Assembly: GCF_011089895.1 (NCBI RefSeq)
Contig: NZ_JAANAT010000002.1
Coordinates: forward strand, 186,001-250,000
Direction of reading: 5' to 3'
DNA length: 64,000 bases
Origin: Mucilaginibacter inviolabilis
Lineage (GTDB): Bacteria > Bacteroidota > Bacteroidia > Sphingobacteriales > Sphingobacteriaceae
Shown: piece after piece, positions 26,888 to 35,989 of the stretch
Layout: every line of letters starts with the position of its first letter
Numbering within the stretch: position 1 is the stretch's first letter
Notes under the pieces: model-generated
Told to the model about the DNA's origin: nothing
The model's database searches: none
The model's input: the letters and a program-made list of their open reading frames with translations, nothing else
Program-made: the position numbers and the translations under genes

Positions 26888-28048
26888 TTAAAAGAAGCTT
26901 CCGGATGCCTTCCTGGCCATACTTACTACAGTTCCCGCGCTGCGGCCAAAGGTCGAGGTCGCTGAACTGATACCGGAAGTCGAGATGATCCAGGTCGAGA
27001 TGCTGGGCACCGTGAACATACAAATAGCGCCGATCAGGAATACAATAATGACGGTACCAAAGGACAGGATACCATTTCCGGCGAACCAGGCCATTTTTTC
27101 CAGGTTTGCACTCAGGCCGTTCTCGCCGACCAATTCTTTGTATTTGGTGATCTCGGAGGTTAGCGCATATTCCTGCATCAGACCGCACAGGTACATGATC
27201 AGGTAAGCGATGCCGCTATACAGGTTTACGGAGATAAAGCGGGCGATCCAGGTGCTGAAGCTATCGCGGAATGCCGGCAGGATACTGACGGCGACCGCAA
27301 ATGGCCCGAGTATGATCAATATGGTCGAATAGATGATCTGGATCATAAAGATAATGTAAACTGCCAGGCGCAGTATCCATATCCCTAATAGTTCCAGCAA
27401 TTGGGTAAACAGCAATTGCAGGCCGACCGTCAGCCGGTTCTTCAGCTCCAGCAAGGGTGCTACTACAGTTGAAATGCCCTGCTTGACCGTGCTGGTCACC
27501 GCATCCCAGGCCTGTCCGTACCAGGTATCGCTTTCCTTTTCGGCGACCTCGGTTTGAGCCTGGTAGGTATAGAGGGAGTTGGCCACGGCAAGCATCAGGT
27601 TGGAGCGGTTGAGACGCAGGTTATCCACGGTTGCTTGCTCGCTGTCAAACATCTGTTCGGTCTGGTTGGCCACCAGGTCGGTTGGAAATGCGATCATTTT
27701 TACGAACGCGCCCCACCATAAAATGATCATGGCCAGCCCAAAGGGCCGCAACAGCGGCATGATCTCCAATTGCTTATCACCGACCATCATCTCGTAGGAC
27801 TTGATCGCAAAAAATATGATCATAAATATAGCGGCAAGCGCCTTGGCGTCTGTAATGAACAGATCGAAATGTGTCCAAACGGAATCTTTGAGGCCTTTTA
27901 GAAAAACCATGACGCCGGCTTCGTAAACGCCGTCACCCTGCAAAAACTGCAGCGTTTTGGTATTATCGGTATTCGTCGTGGCCTGGGCGGACACAACTGT
28001 TATACATAGGCATAGCAGCAGTATCAATAAAGCTATTTTCTTTTTCAT
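26888..28048 (-). CDS. traJ: TraJ, VirB6-like polytopic T4SS protein
   Basis: A 386-residue protein with a signal peptide (LLILLLCLCITVVSAQA) and at least six membrane helices (about 75-90, 103-125, 215-265, 275-295, 325-350). The segment MMVGDKQLEIMPLLRPFGLA is typical of TraJ. It forms part of the inner-membrane channel. Its start overlaps the stop of the next gene upstream by 4 bp. Confidence 0.88.
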   Translation of the reverse strand: MKKKIALLILLLCLCITVVSAQATTNTDNTKTLQFLQGDGVYEAGVMVFLKGLKDSVWTHFDLFITDAKALAAIFMIIFFAIKSYEMMVGDKQLEIMPLLRPFGLAMIILWWGAFVKMIAFPTDLVANQTEQMFDSEQATVDNLRLNRSNLMLAVANSLYTYQAQTEVAEKESDTWYGQAWDAVTSTVKQGISTVVAPLLELKNRLTVGLQLLFTQLLELLGIWILRLAVYIIFMIQIIYSTILIILGPFAVAVSILPAFRDSFSTWIARFISVNLYSGIAYLIMYLCGLMQEYALTSEITKYKELVGENGLSANLEKMAWFAGNGILSFGTVIIVFLIGAICMFTVPSISTWIISTSGISSATSTFGRSAGTVVSMARKASGSFF

Positions 28049-28827
28049 TGCAGGTGTTGTAAAACTTGGTTAGCGATCTGGATGTCCGTTTGTGGCGTCC
28101 AGTTACTGACCGTCACCTGGTTGGCTTTCAGCTTTTGCTGCTGTGCGGTCATTTCTAAAGTGGCTTGCGCCGATGAGGTACGGATCGCCCAGACACCGGC
28201 CAGCCTGCGGTATTCCATCAGGTAACGGTGATAGGCCAGGATCCTTGCGCCCCGGTCCATCGTGGTCGAGTGCGCGGCCTGTATCCTTTCCTTTAACATA
28301 TCCAGTTCATTTTTATACCAGCTATAAAGCCCTTCGGAAACCAGTTTGGCGCTGACTTGCGGGGACAACCCTGTCAGGATAGAAGTTGCTGAATTATTTA
28401 ATACAGGTTTTAATTCATTGCTGTAATACAGCTGCCATAAGGGGTCGGCATCAGCGATCAAACCGGATTGGTTAGCGATTTCAGACAGTGCTGTGTTACG
28501 TACCGTATCCGATTGCAGTTTGTATTTATTATCAGTTGTGTTCATAGCGCCTACCAGCGCGAGGCGCTGGGTCTGTGGCCCGGCAGCGCTCAATGGCCGG
28601 AGGTCCGTCTTATGATAATTCGGGTGAAACAAGCCCCAGGTTAGCCAGTAATAAGGATTAAGGCTTAAAAAACCGGCCTTCGGTTCAAACTTATTCTGGT
28701 CCCATTGGAGGTATACCATACGTTCTTCCTGGTACCTGACGGCTTTGTCCTGTGCCACAGCCTGGCCGAAGCACTGATGGATCAGCGCGATCCATATTAA
28801 GGGTAACGGAATTAAGAATATTTTCAT
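28045..28827 (-). CDS. Secreted conjugative-element protein, unknown
   Basis: A 260-residue protein with a signal peptide (LPLIWIALIHQCFGQA) and a mostly helical body. The segment FLSLNPYYWLTWGLFHPNYH stands out, and a Q/A-rich helix is at the C-terminus. Overlap with traJ places it in the T4SS operon, so a periplasmic accessory role is inferred. I cannot assign it to a named Tra family. Confidence 0.6.
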   Translation of the reverse strand: MKIFLIPLPLIWIALIHQCFGQAVAQDKAVRYQEERMVYLQWDQNKFEPKAGFLSLNPYYWLTWGLFHPNYHKTDLRPLSAAGPQTQRLALVGAMNTTDNKYKLQSDTVRNTALSEIANQSGLIADADPLWQLYYSNELKPVLNNSATSILTGLSPQVSAKLVSEGLYSWYKNELDMLKERIQAAHSTTMDRGARILAYHRYLMEYRRLAGVWAIRTSSAQATLEMTAQQQKLKANQVTVSNWTPQTDIQIANQVLQHLQ

Positions 28828-28895
28828 GATTAAATTGTTTTGAAACAGTATTCAAGCAATCATCCGGCTAGCCGGATGATGATTACGAATGATGA

Positions 28896-29561
28896 TTATT
28901 GGTGTAAGTATTTAGCGTTTTGAATGATCTGGTTGACGACACGGGTATCCTGGCTGACATAATTGGCAAAGGGATCAAGGGAGGCGATCACGCCGCGTTC
29001 CTTTGCCCAATACATCGCTTTCCAGGCACCATAAGCTAAGCCGTCCAGTATTTGCAATTGGGTGACCACCTTGCGTAATAACTGGTCGCGGGCATTATAG
29101 TCCGCCAGTACGTTATTGCCTTCCTTGAGGATATAGCCGGAAACGTCGGTAACCAGCGCCAGTGACCGCGTTCGCATTTCCGAAGCAATATTCCCCGCAA
29201 ATACGAGCAGATAGGGCTCGCTTCGGGCCATCTCCAGTGCCTGGTTAATATAACCCGTCATATCCGCGATAATAACGGCCATGTTTTTGACGGCGAGGCC
29301 ATCCTTCAGCGCTGAATTCACATTCGCCAGCCCATTGTAGATCATGGTCTGTGCCAATACCACCGACCCTACATTAGTGTTGAGGTCATTGATATTGTTA
29401 TTGATCTTGCCGAGATACTGGTCATGTGTCGTCTCTGCGCCGCTTCTGACCGCGGCATTTTGGGTGACGGCGACCAGGTGCTGGTAGTCTATGACATATT
29501 CCTGTGCCCGCAACCATTGAAAAGGCATCAGCAGGAATGCTGCGATTAATACGTTTTTCAT
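28896..29561 (-). CDS. VirB5-like periplasmic protein, paralogue A
   Basis: A 221-residue protein with a signal peptide (LIAAFLLMPFQWLRAQ) and an all-helical body. It ends IIQNAKYLHQ, an ending shared with two other proteins in this operon. Residues 170-221 (ILDGLAYGAWKAMYWAKERG) match paralogue C closely. The size, export signal and helical content fit a VirB5/TraI-like pilus-tip or channel component; that is inference. It overlaps paralogue B by 4 bp. Confidence 0.65.
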   Translation of the reverse strand: MKNVLIAAFLLMPFQWLRAQEYVIDYQHLVAVTQNAAVRSGAETTHDQYLGKINNNINDLNTNVGSVVLAQTMIYNGLANVNSALKDGLAVKNMAVIIADMTGYINQALEMARSEPYLLVFAGNIASEMRTRSLALVTDVSGYILKEGNNVLADYNARDQLLRKVVTQLQILDGLAYGAWKAMYWAKERGVIASLDPFANYVSQDTRVVNQIIQNAKYLHQ

Positions 29562-30223
29562 TTGAGGTATTTGGCATTTTGGATGATATCACTGCCGATA
29601 GACTTATCGGCATCTATAAAATTCTGAAAGGGATTTGCGGCCCTTAGCAGGGAAGCCAGGCTGGAATACTGCATCATGCTAAGCATATTGCCCGACAGGT
29701 CCTGTATTTTGCTCAGTTCGGAGAGCACATAATCAAAAAGCAATTTCCGGTCGGAAGCCTTCATCTGGTTCACGTCGCCCAGCGAAAGTGTGAGGCCCGT
29801 GACATAAGCTACGAGACTTTTCGCCTGGGAAGCAAATTGCAGGGCTGATTGATAACCGACGGCGATCAACGCAGGATTTTTCTGGACCAACTGTACGATC
29901 TGCGCCTGGTTGCTGACAATGCGGTCCACCATTGGCGTGGCGTATATGCCGATATCTGCTATATTAATGGCTGTACCGAGCGTGTTATAGCGTTGCTGCA
30001 GCGTCCGGTACATGTTCTTCATTTTATCCAGCAAGGTCAGGTTAGCCTGTTCGTTCGCCGTTGCCAGCGCTTGTTGGTTTTTTGCCTTTACCTGTAGTTT
30101 ATTTTCGGACTCCGACTCATCAACTAGCTGATGCAGTGCGGGGATATCCAGTATTTTTTGTTGTGCAAATGCATTACCCATAAAGGCCAGGGTGATAGCC
30201 GGTATTAATAGTATAGATTTCAT
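29558..30223 (-). CDS. VirB5-like periplasmic protein, paralogue B
   Basis: A 221-residue protein with a signal peptide (LLIPAITLAFMGNAFAQ) and an all-helical body with a heptad-like stretch (LDKMKNMYRTLQQRYNTLGT). It ends DIIQNAKYLK. It is the most diverged of the three copies, lacking the AYGxxxxMYWAK segment but keeping ANPFxxFxxxDxxIxxxIIQNAKYL. Confidence 0.65.
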   Translation of the reverse strand: MKSILLIPAITLAFMGNAFAQQKILDIPALHQLVDESESENKLQVKAKNQQALATANEQANLTLLDKMKNMYRTLQQRYNTLGTAINIADIGIYATPMVDRIVSNQAQIVQLVQKNPALIAVGYQSALQFASQAKSLVAYVTGLTLSLGDVNQMKASDRKLLFDYVLSELSKIQDLSGNMLSMMQYSSLASLLRAANPFQNFIDADKSIGSDIIQNAKYLK

Positions 30224-30230
30224 AGGTCAA

Positions 30231-30755
30231 TTATTTTTTGCCGTTGTGCCTGAACAGGTCCCAACCGGGGCGGGTCGTTAAGCCCAAAATCTGGAGCTTG
30301 TTGCTCATCGGAAACATAGATTCGATCAGGACGTAAGCATCGGCGGGTTTTTCGTTTTTGTTTTTAACTTTTGCCGTAAAGGGCGATGCCAGCGCTTCAG
30401 GAAACGGCACGACTGGCGAAGACAAACGACCCTTATAGAAAACCATCAGGTATTCGAATACCATTTTTGTCGTGCCCTTTTTCCATTGAGGTCTTTGCCA
30501 GACGAGATAGTTGCAGTAGGTATACCCCAACTGCTTCATATATGCCCTGCAGTCTTCCGTGAATTTTGAAGTGACCCAGACGAACAGCATTTGATTAGGG
30601 GATGAACCAATTTCCAGGCAATCCCGTATGAAATAAAATGCCTTCATCGCTTTTAACGTTTTCGGCGGGAGGTTGTCCATCATCCAGCGTTGTGATCGCT
30701 GGTAATTACGATACTGTCGCCATGGCGGGCAGATCATGTAAACTTCATAATTCAT
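30231..30755 (-). CDS. MT-A70-like protein with altered catalytic motif, inside the T4SS operon
   Basis: A 174-residue protein that begins near MICPPWRQY, where MT-A70 N6-adenine methyltransferases have DPPW. The end KPADAYVLIESMFPMSNKL ... GLTTRPGWDLFRHNG matches the family's C-terminal KPxELYxLIE ... RPGWxxxGN region. The Asp is Cys (codon TGC) and the final GN-like motif is HNG, so activity may be lost or changed. It is cytoplasmic and lies between two genes for exported T4SS proteins, overlapping paralogue C by 4 bp. Confidence 0.7.
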   Translation of the reverse strand: MNYEVYMICPPWRQYRNYQRSQRWMMDNLPPKTLKAMKAFYFIRDCLEIGSSPNQMLFVWVTSKFTEDCRAYMKQLGYTYCNYLVWQRPQWKKGTTKMVFEYLMVFYKGRLSSPVVPFPEALASPFTAKVKNKNEKPADAYVLIESMFPMSNKLQILGLTTRPGWDLFRHNGKK

Positions 30756-31429
30756 TGCTTCAGGTATTTGGCGTTGGTCAATACATCATTAGCTATCCTG
30801 ACATCCTGGTTCTGCCATTCCGCCCAGGGATTCAATGACCGAAATATACCGTTGATCTTCGCCCAGTACATGCTTCTGTCCATCCCGTAAGCGATACCGC
30901 GAAGGATGCGCATTTCATCGGCGATATGGTTCAGCATCCTGCCGCGTTCACCGGAATCCATGAGGTTTTTACCACCCTTGAGCACGAAGGCAGTCACATC
31001 GGCTGATAAAGTCGCTGCCCTTGTCTCGAAATCGCGTGCGCCCTGTTCAGCAAAAAGCAATAATACCGGGTCGGATTTGGCCAGGGTGACCGAGGCCTCT
31101 ACATCGTTGATAATGTCGGTGCCGCATTCCGCGATCTCTTTGATCGTGGTGAGGTTATTAATCACGGAGGCAACCTGGCTCAGGCCCTGGTAGATCTTAT
31201 TTTGCAGGTCATTTACGATGACCAGCTGGCCACTGACGGCGAGCTGGCCTTTCTGGATCAGGTCAAGCTTATTATTGGTGGTATTCAACTGGCCGTTGAT
31301 CACTCCGGCGTTAACGGCGATCGCGGCGGAAACTGCCGGGTCAACGGTCAGGGTTTGTGCGCGGGAATTGTCAATATTAAAAAATAGCAGTAGCCCTAAA
31401 ATTGAAAGTTTAAAAATGCTGGTTTTCAT
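30752..31429 (-). CDS. VirB5-like periplasmic protein, paralogue C
   Basis: A 225-residue protein with a signal peptide (LSILGLLLFFNIDNSRAQ) and an all-helical body. RILRGIAYGMDRSMYWAKIN and the ending LTNAKYLKQ match paralogue A. It directly follows traG, with a 4-bp overlap, so it is the first of the three to be translated. Confidence 0.65.
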   Translation of the reverse strand: MKTSIFKLSILGLLLFFNIDNSRAQTLTVDPAVSAAIAVNAGVINGQLNTTNNKLDLIQKGQLAVSGQLVIVNDLQNKIYQGLSQVASVINNLTTIKEIAECGTDIINDVEASVTLAKSDPVLLLFAEQGARDFETRAATLSADVTAFVLKGGKNLMDSGERGRMLNHIADEMRILRGIAYGMDRSMYWAKINGIFRSLNPWAEWQNQDVRIANDVLTNAKYLKQ

Positions 31430-33849
31430 GATTGGTGATTTTGATTAACCTGTGAAATAAAAGCAGGTAAAGATTTACCGCTGTCTTTAAAATTCCGGAT
31501 AAAGGCATCGAGCCCTTCAGGATAGGAACCGAAGCGATTGGTATAGCTTTCTACCGCTGATTTCTCCGGTTTTTCTGTTGTATAAGTAAGGTACTGCGGT
31601 AAGGACACTTCTACACCGTAAACTTCCCCAACGGCACCGCGCCGGATATACACTTCTTTGAAGCGGCCGCGATTGTCCGTGTTATCCAGTTGGTTGATCG
31701 TAAATATTTTGCGGCGCTCAGTCTCATTTATAGATAATAAGGCTGCGATATCATTATAATTGTCTTTGAATTTAGTTTGGTCGAGCAGGCAAATCGTGTC
31801 TGAGTTATTAATGATGCTGTCCTTAACCACTGCGTTGCCGATGATGTCGCCAAGTTCCTGCGTAACGACTATCGCCTCGCCCCAAAACTTCCTGACCGTC
31901 TTGTATAAATAGAGCAAATAACCCGCCATTAAGGGGCTTGCAATGGCTTTCCAGGCTTCCTCTACAACTAACGCTTTACGCCTGTCCGACCGGTACCGCA
32001 TCTTTTGGATGAACACATCCATTATGATCAGCGTAACGATGGGAAAGAGGATCTTGTGCTCCTTTATACTATCGATCTCGAAAACAATAAAGCGTTCGGT
32101 GAAGAGCGATTTATCGGCTTCCTTGTTCAGGATCGGTGCAAATTCACCGCCCTTATAGAATTTTTTCAGCACATAGCGGAACTCGTCAAAATCAAAAATG
32201 ATCTTTTCTTCGCTTTTGATCTCAGGTATTTTCTCCAGCGCAAATTCATAAAAGGTATTAAAGTTCAATTCGCCGCCGTCAGCAAAGAACTTACTGTAAT
32301 AAGCCGATATCACGTTGGCCACCACATCGCGTTCTACAGGGCTGAAGGTTCCTTCGGCACCTTTCCAGGCTACCCCGACCAGTGTGCACAGGAAATCTTT
32401 CTTTTCAATATTGTATTCCGCTTCGGTAATGCGGAAGGGGTTCATCGTGATCGGTGTTTTGTCCGTATAGGTAATGTACTTCCCCTGGTAATAAGAACAC
32501 AGCCCGGAATACGAGTGGCCGGTATCGACGATCACCATGTCCATGTTGAAGAGCATATACTGCTCGATCAGGGCATTCATAAAGAAGCTCTTACCCGAGC
32601 CGCTGGGCCCTAAAACGAACTTGTTCCGGTTGTTGATCCGGCCTGTGCGCATCGGCAGATCTGCCGGGTCCATACCTACGGGAATGCCCTGGCGATCAGT
32701 AAACCGCAGCAGAAAATCGGACGGCTCATCCTTTGGCAGCGATTCCTTAAAGAAAAAGCAAATGGCCGCGTCGCACGTTGTCAGGAACCAATCATATTCT
32801 TTAAGCTCCACCCCGTTACCCGGCAATGCTGTCCTGAAAAGCTCTAATTGGTTATAAGCGTTCTTGCTGGGAATGATCCCTAATTGGAACAGTGAACTTT
32901 CCACGAAATTCACTGCCTTCTGGATGGCGGCAACCGGTGCAGCGACGATAATATTGAAGTGGCAGTTGACAAGGAGTTGGTTTTCACGGGCAACATCGTT
33001 TAATAAAAGGTCGATGTCTTCCACGCATAGCTGGTTAGCGGGGTCGGGAATACCTGCGTGCCGTTTCTTTTTTTGTTCCAGCTTGCGCAGCGTAACGACC
33101 TGGTTAGGTATTTCGATGAGCTGATTAAAAACGATCACATCGACCCCGGGTACCTTAAAAAGAAAAGACAAGAAATCCACCGGGAAGCCCCGCATGCTTT
33201 CCTTGTCATTCAGCTCGATGTGTGTGGCAACGTCCGGTGGCAGGTCGATGCTGTCTATATTGACCAAGCTGAGACACCTGACGGCCTTTTCACCTATCCT
33301 GATCTCGGTCTCGGATGGCGAAAGGTTATTTAATACAATATTTGGCCGGCCAAATTCCATGCTCAGCAATTGCAGCACCAATTGGTTCAACTGGCCTTCG
33401 TTAAGGGCGCGCGCTGATGGTAATATGTCAAGCACCTTGCCCACAGCCTGCCTGAATTCACCCAGCAGACGGCCATCGAAAACATAAAACGCCCCTTTTT
33501 TGACCTGGCGTGTTATCGTCAGATAGGTGGCTACCTGCAGGCATTCCCTTCCTTCGAAATGGGCATTGTATTGTTGTTGCAGGTATTCACTTGCCGGCGG
33601 CCCTTTATAGGGTGAGCGGCTGATCATGTCCTGTTTTTGCAGCAGATAACCATCGCCCAATATTTTGACGACGTTAATCAGCAGGTGGTGAAATTCTTCG
33701 TAACCTGCGGGATAGGCGGAATAACGGATGACGGGGTTGATCATCTGTATAACCACCGAATATTCGCCGTTCAGGCCGATGAGCAGATCGTATTCCCCAT
33801 CTTTATCCACACCCGCATAGGGAATGTTAAACAAGGTTTTTACGCCCAT
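31426..33849 (-). CDS. traG: TraG, VirB4-type T4SS ATPase
   Basis: An 807-residue protein. Walker A GPSGSGKSFF lies near 414-424 and Walker B KALVVEEAWKAIA near 630, followed by RKFWGEAIVVTQELGDIIGN, a typical VirB4 C-terminal segment. It powers T4SS assembly and transfer at the inner membrane. The first 22 bp overlap traF. Confidence 0.93.
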   Translation of the reverse strand: MGVKTLFNIPYAGVDKDGEYDLLIGLNGEYSVVIQMINPVIRYSAYPAGYEEFHHLLINVVKILGDGYLLQKQDMISRSPYKGPPASEYLQQQYNAHFEGRECLQVATYLTITRQVKKGAFYVFDGRLLGEFRQAVGKVLDILPSARALNEGQLNQLVLQLLSMEFGRPNIVLNNLSPSETEIRIGEKAVRCLSLVNIDSIDLPPDVATHIELNDKESMRGFPVDFLSFLFKVPGVDVIVFNQLIEIPNQVVTLRKLEQKKKRHAGIPDPANQLCVEDIDLLLNDVARENQLLVNCHFNIIVAAPVAAIQKAVNFVESSLFQLGIIPSKNAYNQLELFRTALPGNGVELKEYDWFLTTCDAAICFFFKESLPKDEPSDFLLRFTDRQGIPVGMDPADLPMRTGRINNRNKFVLGPSGSGKSFFMNALIEQYMLFNMDMVIVDTGHSYSGLCSYYQGKYITYTDKTPITMNPFRITEAEYNIEKKDFLCTLVGVAWKGAEGTFSPVERDVVANVISAYYSKFFADGGELNFNTFYEFALEKIPEIKSEEKIIFDFDEFRYVLKKFYKGGEFAPILNKEADKSLFTERFIVFEIDSIKEHKILFPIVTLIIMDVFIQKMRYRSDRRKALVVEEAWKAIASPLMAGYLLYLYKTVRKFWGEAIVVTQELGDIIGNAVVKDSIINNSDTICLLDQTKFKDNYNDIAALLSINETERRKIFTINQLDNTDNRGRFKEVYIRRGAVGEVYGVEVSLPQYLTYTTEKPEKSAVESYTNRFGSYPEGLDAFIRNFKDSGKSLPAFISQVNQNHQS

Positions 33850-34114
33850 AATGATTTAAAATGTAAATGTTTGAGCTGCGGCTTTTGGAATGAAGGCCGC
33901 CTTTTTGTTTCGAGGCGGTGAATAATAATCCGCCAACGACAAAGCCGATCAGTACCATGGCGCCAAGCCACATGTTGACCAGTGACATGGTTAATGCGCC
34001 GAATACGAGGCCGGTCAGAAGGGAGGCAATACCCCAGTAAATGAATTTGCCTTTGAACCCTTTGAATATAAGGGGCCGTTGCAGCCCCTTATATACAGGA
34101 TACTTCCTGGCCAT
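33827..34114 (-). CDS. traF: TraF, VirB3-like protein (DUF4133)
   Basis: From the ATG at 34114 (MARKYPVYKGLQRPLIFKG) the protein has 95 residues with two membrane helices, the usual DUF4133/VirB3 form. An upstream start at 34183 would run into traE and is less likely. It lies directly between traE and traG, the standard gene order. Confidence 0.87.
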   Translation of the reverse strand: MARKYPVYKGLQRPLIFKGFKGKFIYWGIASLLTGLVFGALTMSLVNMWLGAMVLIGFVVGGLLFTASKQKGGLHSKSRSSNIYILNHYGRKNLV

Positions 34115-34116
34115 GA

Positions 34117-34422
34117 TTATAAGCCGAAGAAAGCTTTGATCACCAATGCGGAAACTACGAGAAAGACGCAGCTGCCGCCCCATCCCATGAGTTCTTTATT
34201 GATGTCTTGGTCACCGCTGTTCCATTTGGAATAGACGCGGATGGCACCCACAATGCCGACGATACCACCGATCACCAGCGTGATATTGGTTACCGGTGCT
34301 ACATAGGTCTTTAAGGTTGTGGTTGCAGTGTTCAGGCCGTTAACGCCGCTTTGTGCAAATACAGGAACCGACAGGGCCAGCAATACGGCTGAAGCCCATA
34401 ATTTTTTTGTTTTTGTAAACAT
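34117..34422 (-). CDS. traE: TraE, VirB2-like pilin (DUF4134), copy 1
   Basis: A 101-residue protein with a signal peptide (KKLWASAVLLALSVPVFAQ) and two membrane helices (ITLVIGGIVGIVGAIRVYSK and CVFLVVSALVIKAFF). The GAIRVYSKWNSGDQD segment is the DUF4134 signature. It probably forms the transfer pilus or channel subunit. Confidence 0.88.
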   Translation of the reverse strand: MFTKTKKLWASAVLLALSVPVFAQSGVNGLNTATTTLKTYVAPVTNITLVIGGIVGIVGAIRVYSKWNSGDQDINKELMGWGGSCVFLVVSALVIKAFFGL

Positions 34423-34641
34423 TAAATTGGAGAAAAAAAATAAAGGCGGAGATCTTTTAGGGCCAGCCGGGAGGAGGCCGGGTTATCATGAAAGGGCGTC
34501 CAGATCACGAACAACGCCCCAATAAATTCACCCGATAGGGATTAGTAGCAGCAGCGCTACGCTTACCTGAAAAGTTGGGTTTGGATGTTTAGACAGAAAT
34601 CTTTTATCGCTCCGGGTGGAAGCGCTTAAAAAAACGGGCAA

Positions 34642-34932
34642 TCAGATTCCGAATAATGCCCGCAAAAAAGGACCCGCAAGGATCATAAAGAATGAAGCGA
34701 AGAACCATGCAGCCACGGCTGAATCTATGCGGTCCTTACCCATCTGCCAGTTATGGTACACCCTTAGGGCACCTAACAGGCCGAACAGGACAGCCAGGAC
34801 CATTGCAAAATCGAAGGCCGAAAAAAAGGATGAGGACAGGTCCTGTTTAGCCTGCTGCATCTCAGCGATACCGGGTTGGGCAAATGCCGCCGCTGATACC
34901 AGGCAGCCGGCAAAAGACAGGAAATATTTCAT
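34642..34932 (-). CDS. DUF4134 pilin-like protein, copy 2
   Basis: A 96-residue paralogue of TraE with a signal peptide (FLSFAGCLVSAAAFAQ), LFGLLGALRVYHNWQMGKD and a second helix ending FLRALFGI. It is separated from copy 1 by 219 bp without an evident gene. Two pilin-like copies may be alternative or mixed subunits. Confidence 0.8.
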   Translation of the reverse strand: MKYFLSFAGCLVSAAAFAQPGIAEMQQAKQDLSSSFFSAFDFAMVLAVLFGLLGALRVYHNWQMGKDRIDSAVAAWFFASFFMILAGPFLRALFGI

Positions 34933-34935
34933 GGG

Positions 34936-35220
34936 TCAGAAGCTTACTGCTTTGATGTACTCGACCGATTCCTCACGGGCGAGATTGAAAAGCTGTTTCA
35001 GGTTTACACCGCCTGAAAAGGTAAAAGAGGAATCTTTCCCGGTACCGGTAACTTCCTCTACATGTGATTTAACGGGTTCAACATCTTCGACAAAAGTGAG
35101 TTCATGTTGGTCACTCCCGGTTTCCCTGCGGTTAGTTCGCAGGTAGTCCCAAAAGATAAGGGCTGCATAATAAATGGTATAGATACCAAGCAGCCATACG
35201 GCAAATTTTATCCAGGTCAT
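34936..35220 (-). CDS. Small membrane-anchored protein of the tra operon
   Basis: A 94-residue protein with one N-terminal helix (MTWIKFAVWLLGIYTIYYAALIFWD) and an acidic soluble tail. The first 28 residues resemble the start of the next gene (MTRIKFVTGILCAYAAYYS), indicating shared ancestry. It lies where traD/traC-like genes occur in related elements. Confidence 0.6.
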   Translation of the reverse strand: MTWIKFAVWLLGIYTIYYAALIFWDYLRTNRRETGSDQHELTFVEDVEPVKSHVEEVTGTGKDSSFTFSGGVNLKQLFNLAREESVEYIKAVSF

Positions 35221-35633
35221 AGTTCTGTGTTTTGTATGAATTTTTTAATAATGATTTTGATTTCCGGGTTGGTTTCCAGGAAATATTTGACGGCAAAGGC
35301 GACAAATTTTGTGATGTCCGTTCCGGTCGCCATTTTAAACTTGTTCATCAGATCGACGGTTGGTTTATCAAAACGGACGTGTACCAGGCTTTTATGGTCA
35401 CTATTGTCATAGGCCCAAAGTGATCTGAGCACCGTATCATGAGTTAAGACCCCATTGGCTTTATGCTCGTTTTTTATGTCAATTATATTTTCGGGCTCTG
35501 GCTTGCCGGTACGCAGATCGTTCGCGACGTTTATGCCTGCACGCTTTTGGCCTTTAGCGTCGCAGAGGATCAGCACCGAGTAATAGGCCGCATAGGCGCA
35601 AAGGATTCCGGTTACAAATTTTATCCGCGTCAT
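35217..35633 (-). CDS. Membrane-anchored DUF3408 protein (hybrid of its two neighbours)
   Basis: A 138-residue protein. Residues 1-28 match the membrane anchor of the 94-residue protein downstream. Residues about 73-138 (AYDNSDHKSLVHVRFDKPTV ... FIQN) match the C-terminal domain of the 119-residue protein upstream. DUF3408 proteins of Bacteroidetes ICEs are typically soluble TraB/TraC types, so a membrane-tethered copy is unusual. It overlaps both neighbours by 4 bp. Confidence 0.7.
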   Translation of the reverse strand: MTRIKFVTGILCAYAAYYSVLILCDAKGQKRAGINVANDLRTGKPEPENIIDIKNEHKANGVLTHDTVLRSLWAYDNSDHKSLVHVRFDKPTVDLMNKFKMATGTDITKFVAFAVKYFLETNPEIKIIIKKFIQNTEL

Positions 35634-35989
35634 AAGTATGAGTTTTGTATAAATTCCTTGATGATTGTTTTCAGTTCGGGATGCAGACTGATAAATTGCC
35701 GGACGGAATACGCAACGAATTTTGTGGCATCTACCCCGGTCGCTATTTTAAACTGGTTCAGAAAGTCGACGGTTTGTTTATCAAACCGGAAATGTACCAT
35801 TGTCTTATGATCGCTGTTATCATATTCAGCCAATAACTGAAGTATAGGCACAGTGGCGGACTTGTTTGCTTTTTGTCCCGGCTTTTTAGTATTAGTGGCT
35901 GCTGGCGCCTGTCTGGCCTTGACCGGCTTTTCACCGGGTTTTATCATTTTTTCCCGGAGTTGGTCGGCTAATGATTTCATTTTTTCCAT
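35630..35989 (-). CDS. DUF3408 protein (TraB/TraC-like), ribbon-helix-helix-like
   Basis: A 119-residue protein with a basic, Pro/Ala/Lys-rich N-terminus and a C-terminal domain starting AEYDNSDHKTMVHFRFDKQT. The strand plus two-helix pattern suggests a ribbon-helix-helix-like DNA-binding fold. It starts within the end of traA (13-bp overlap). It may assist TraA in partition or transfer regulation. Confidence 0.7.
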   Translation of the reverse strand: MEKMKSLADQLREKMIKPGEKPVKARQAPAATNTKKPGQKANKSATVPILQLLAEYDNSDHKTMVHFRFDKQTVDFLNQFKIATGVDATKFVAYSVRQFISLHPELKTIIKEFIQNSYL

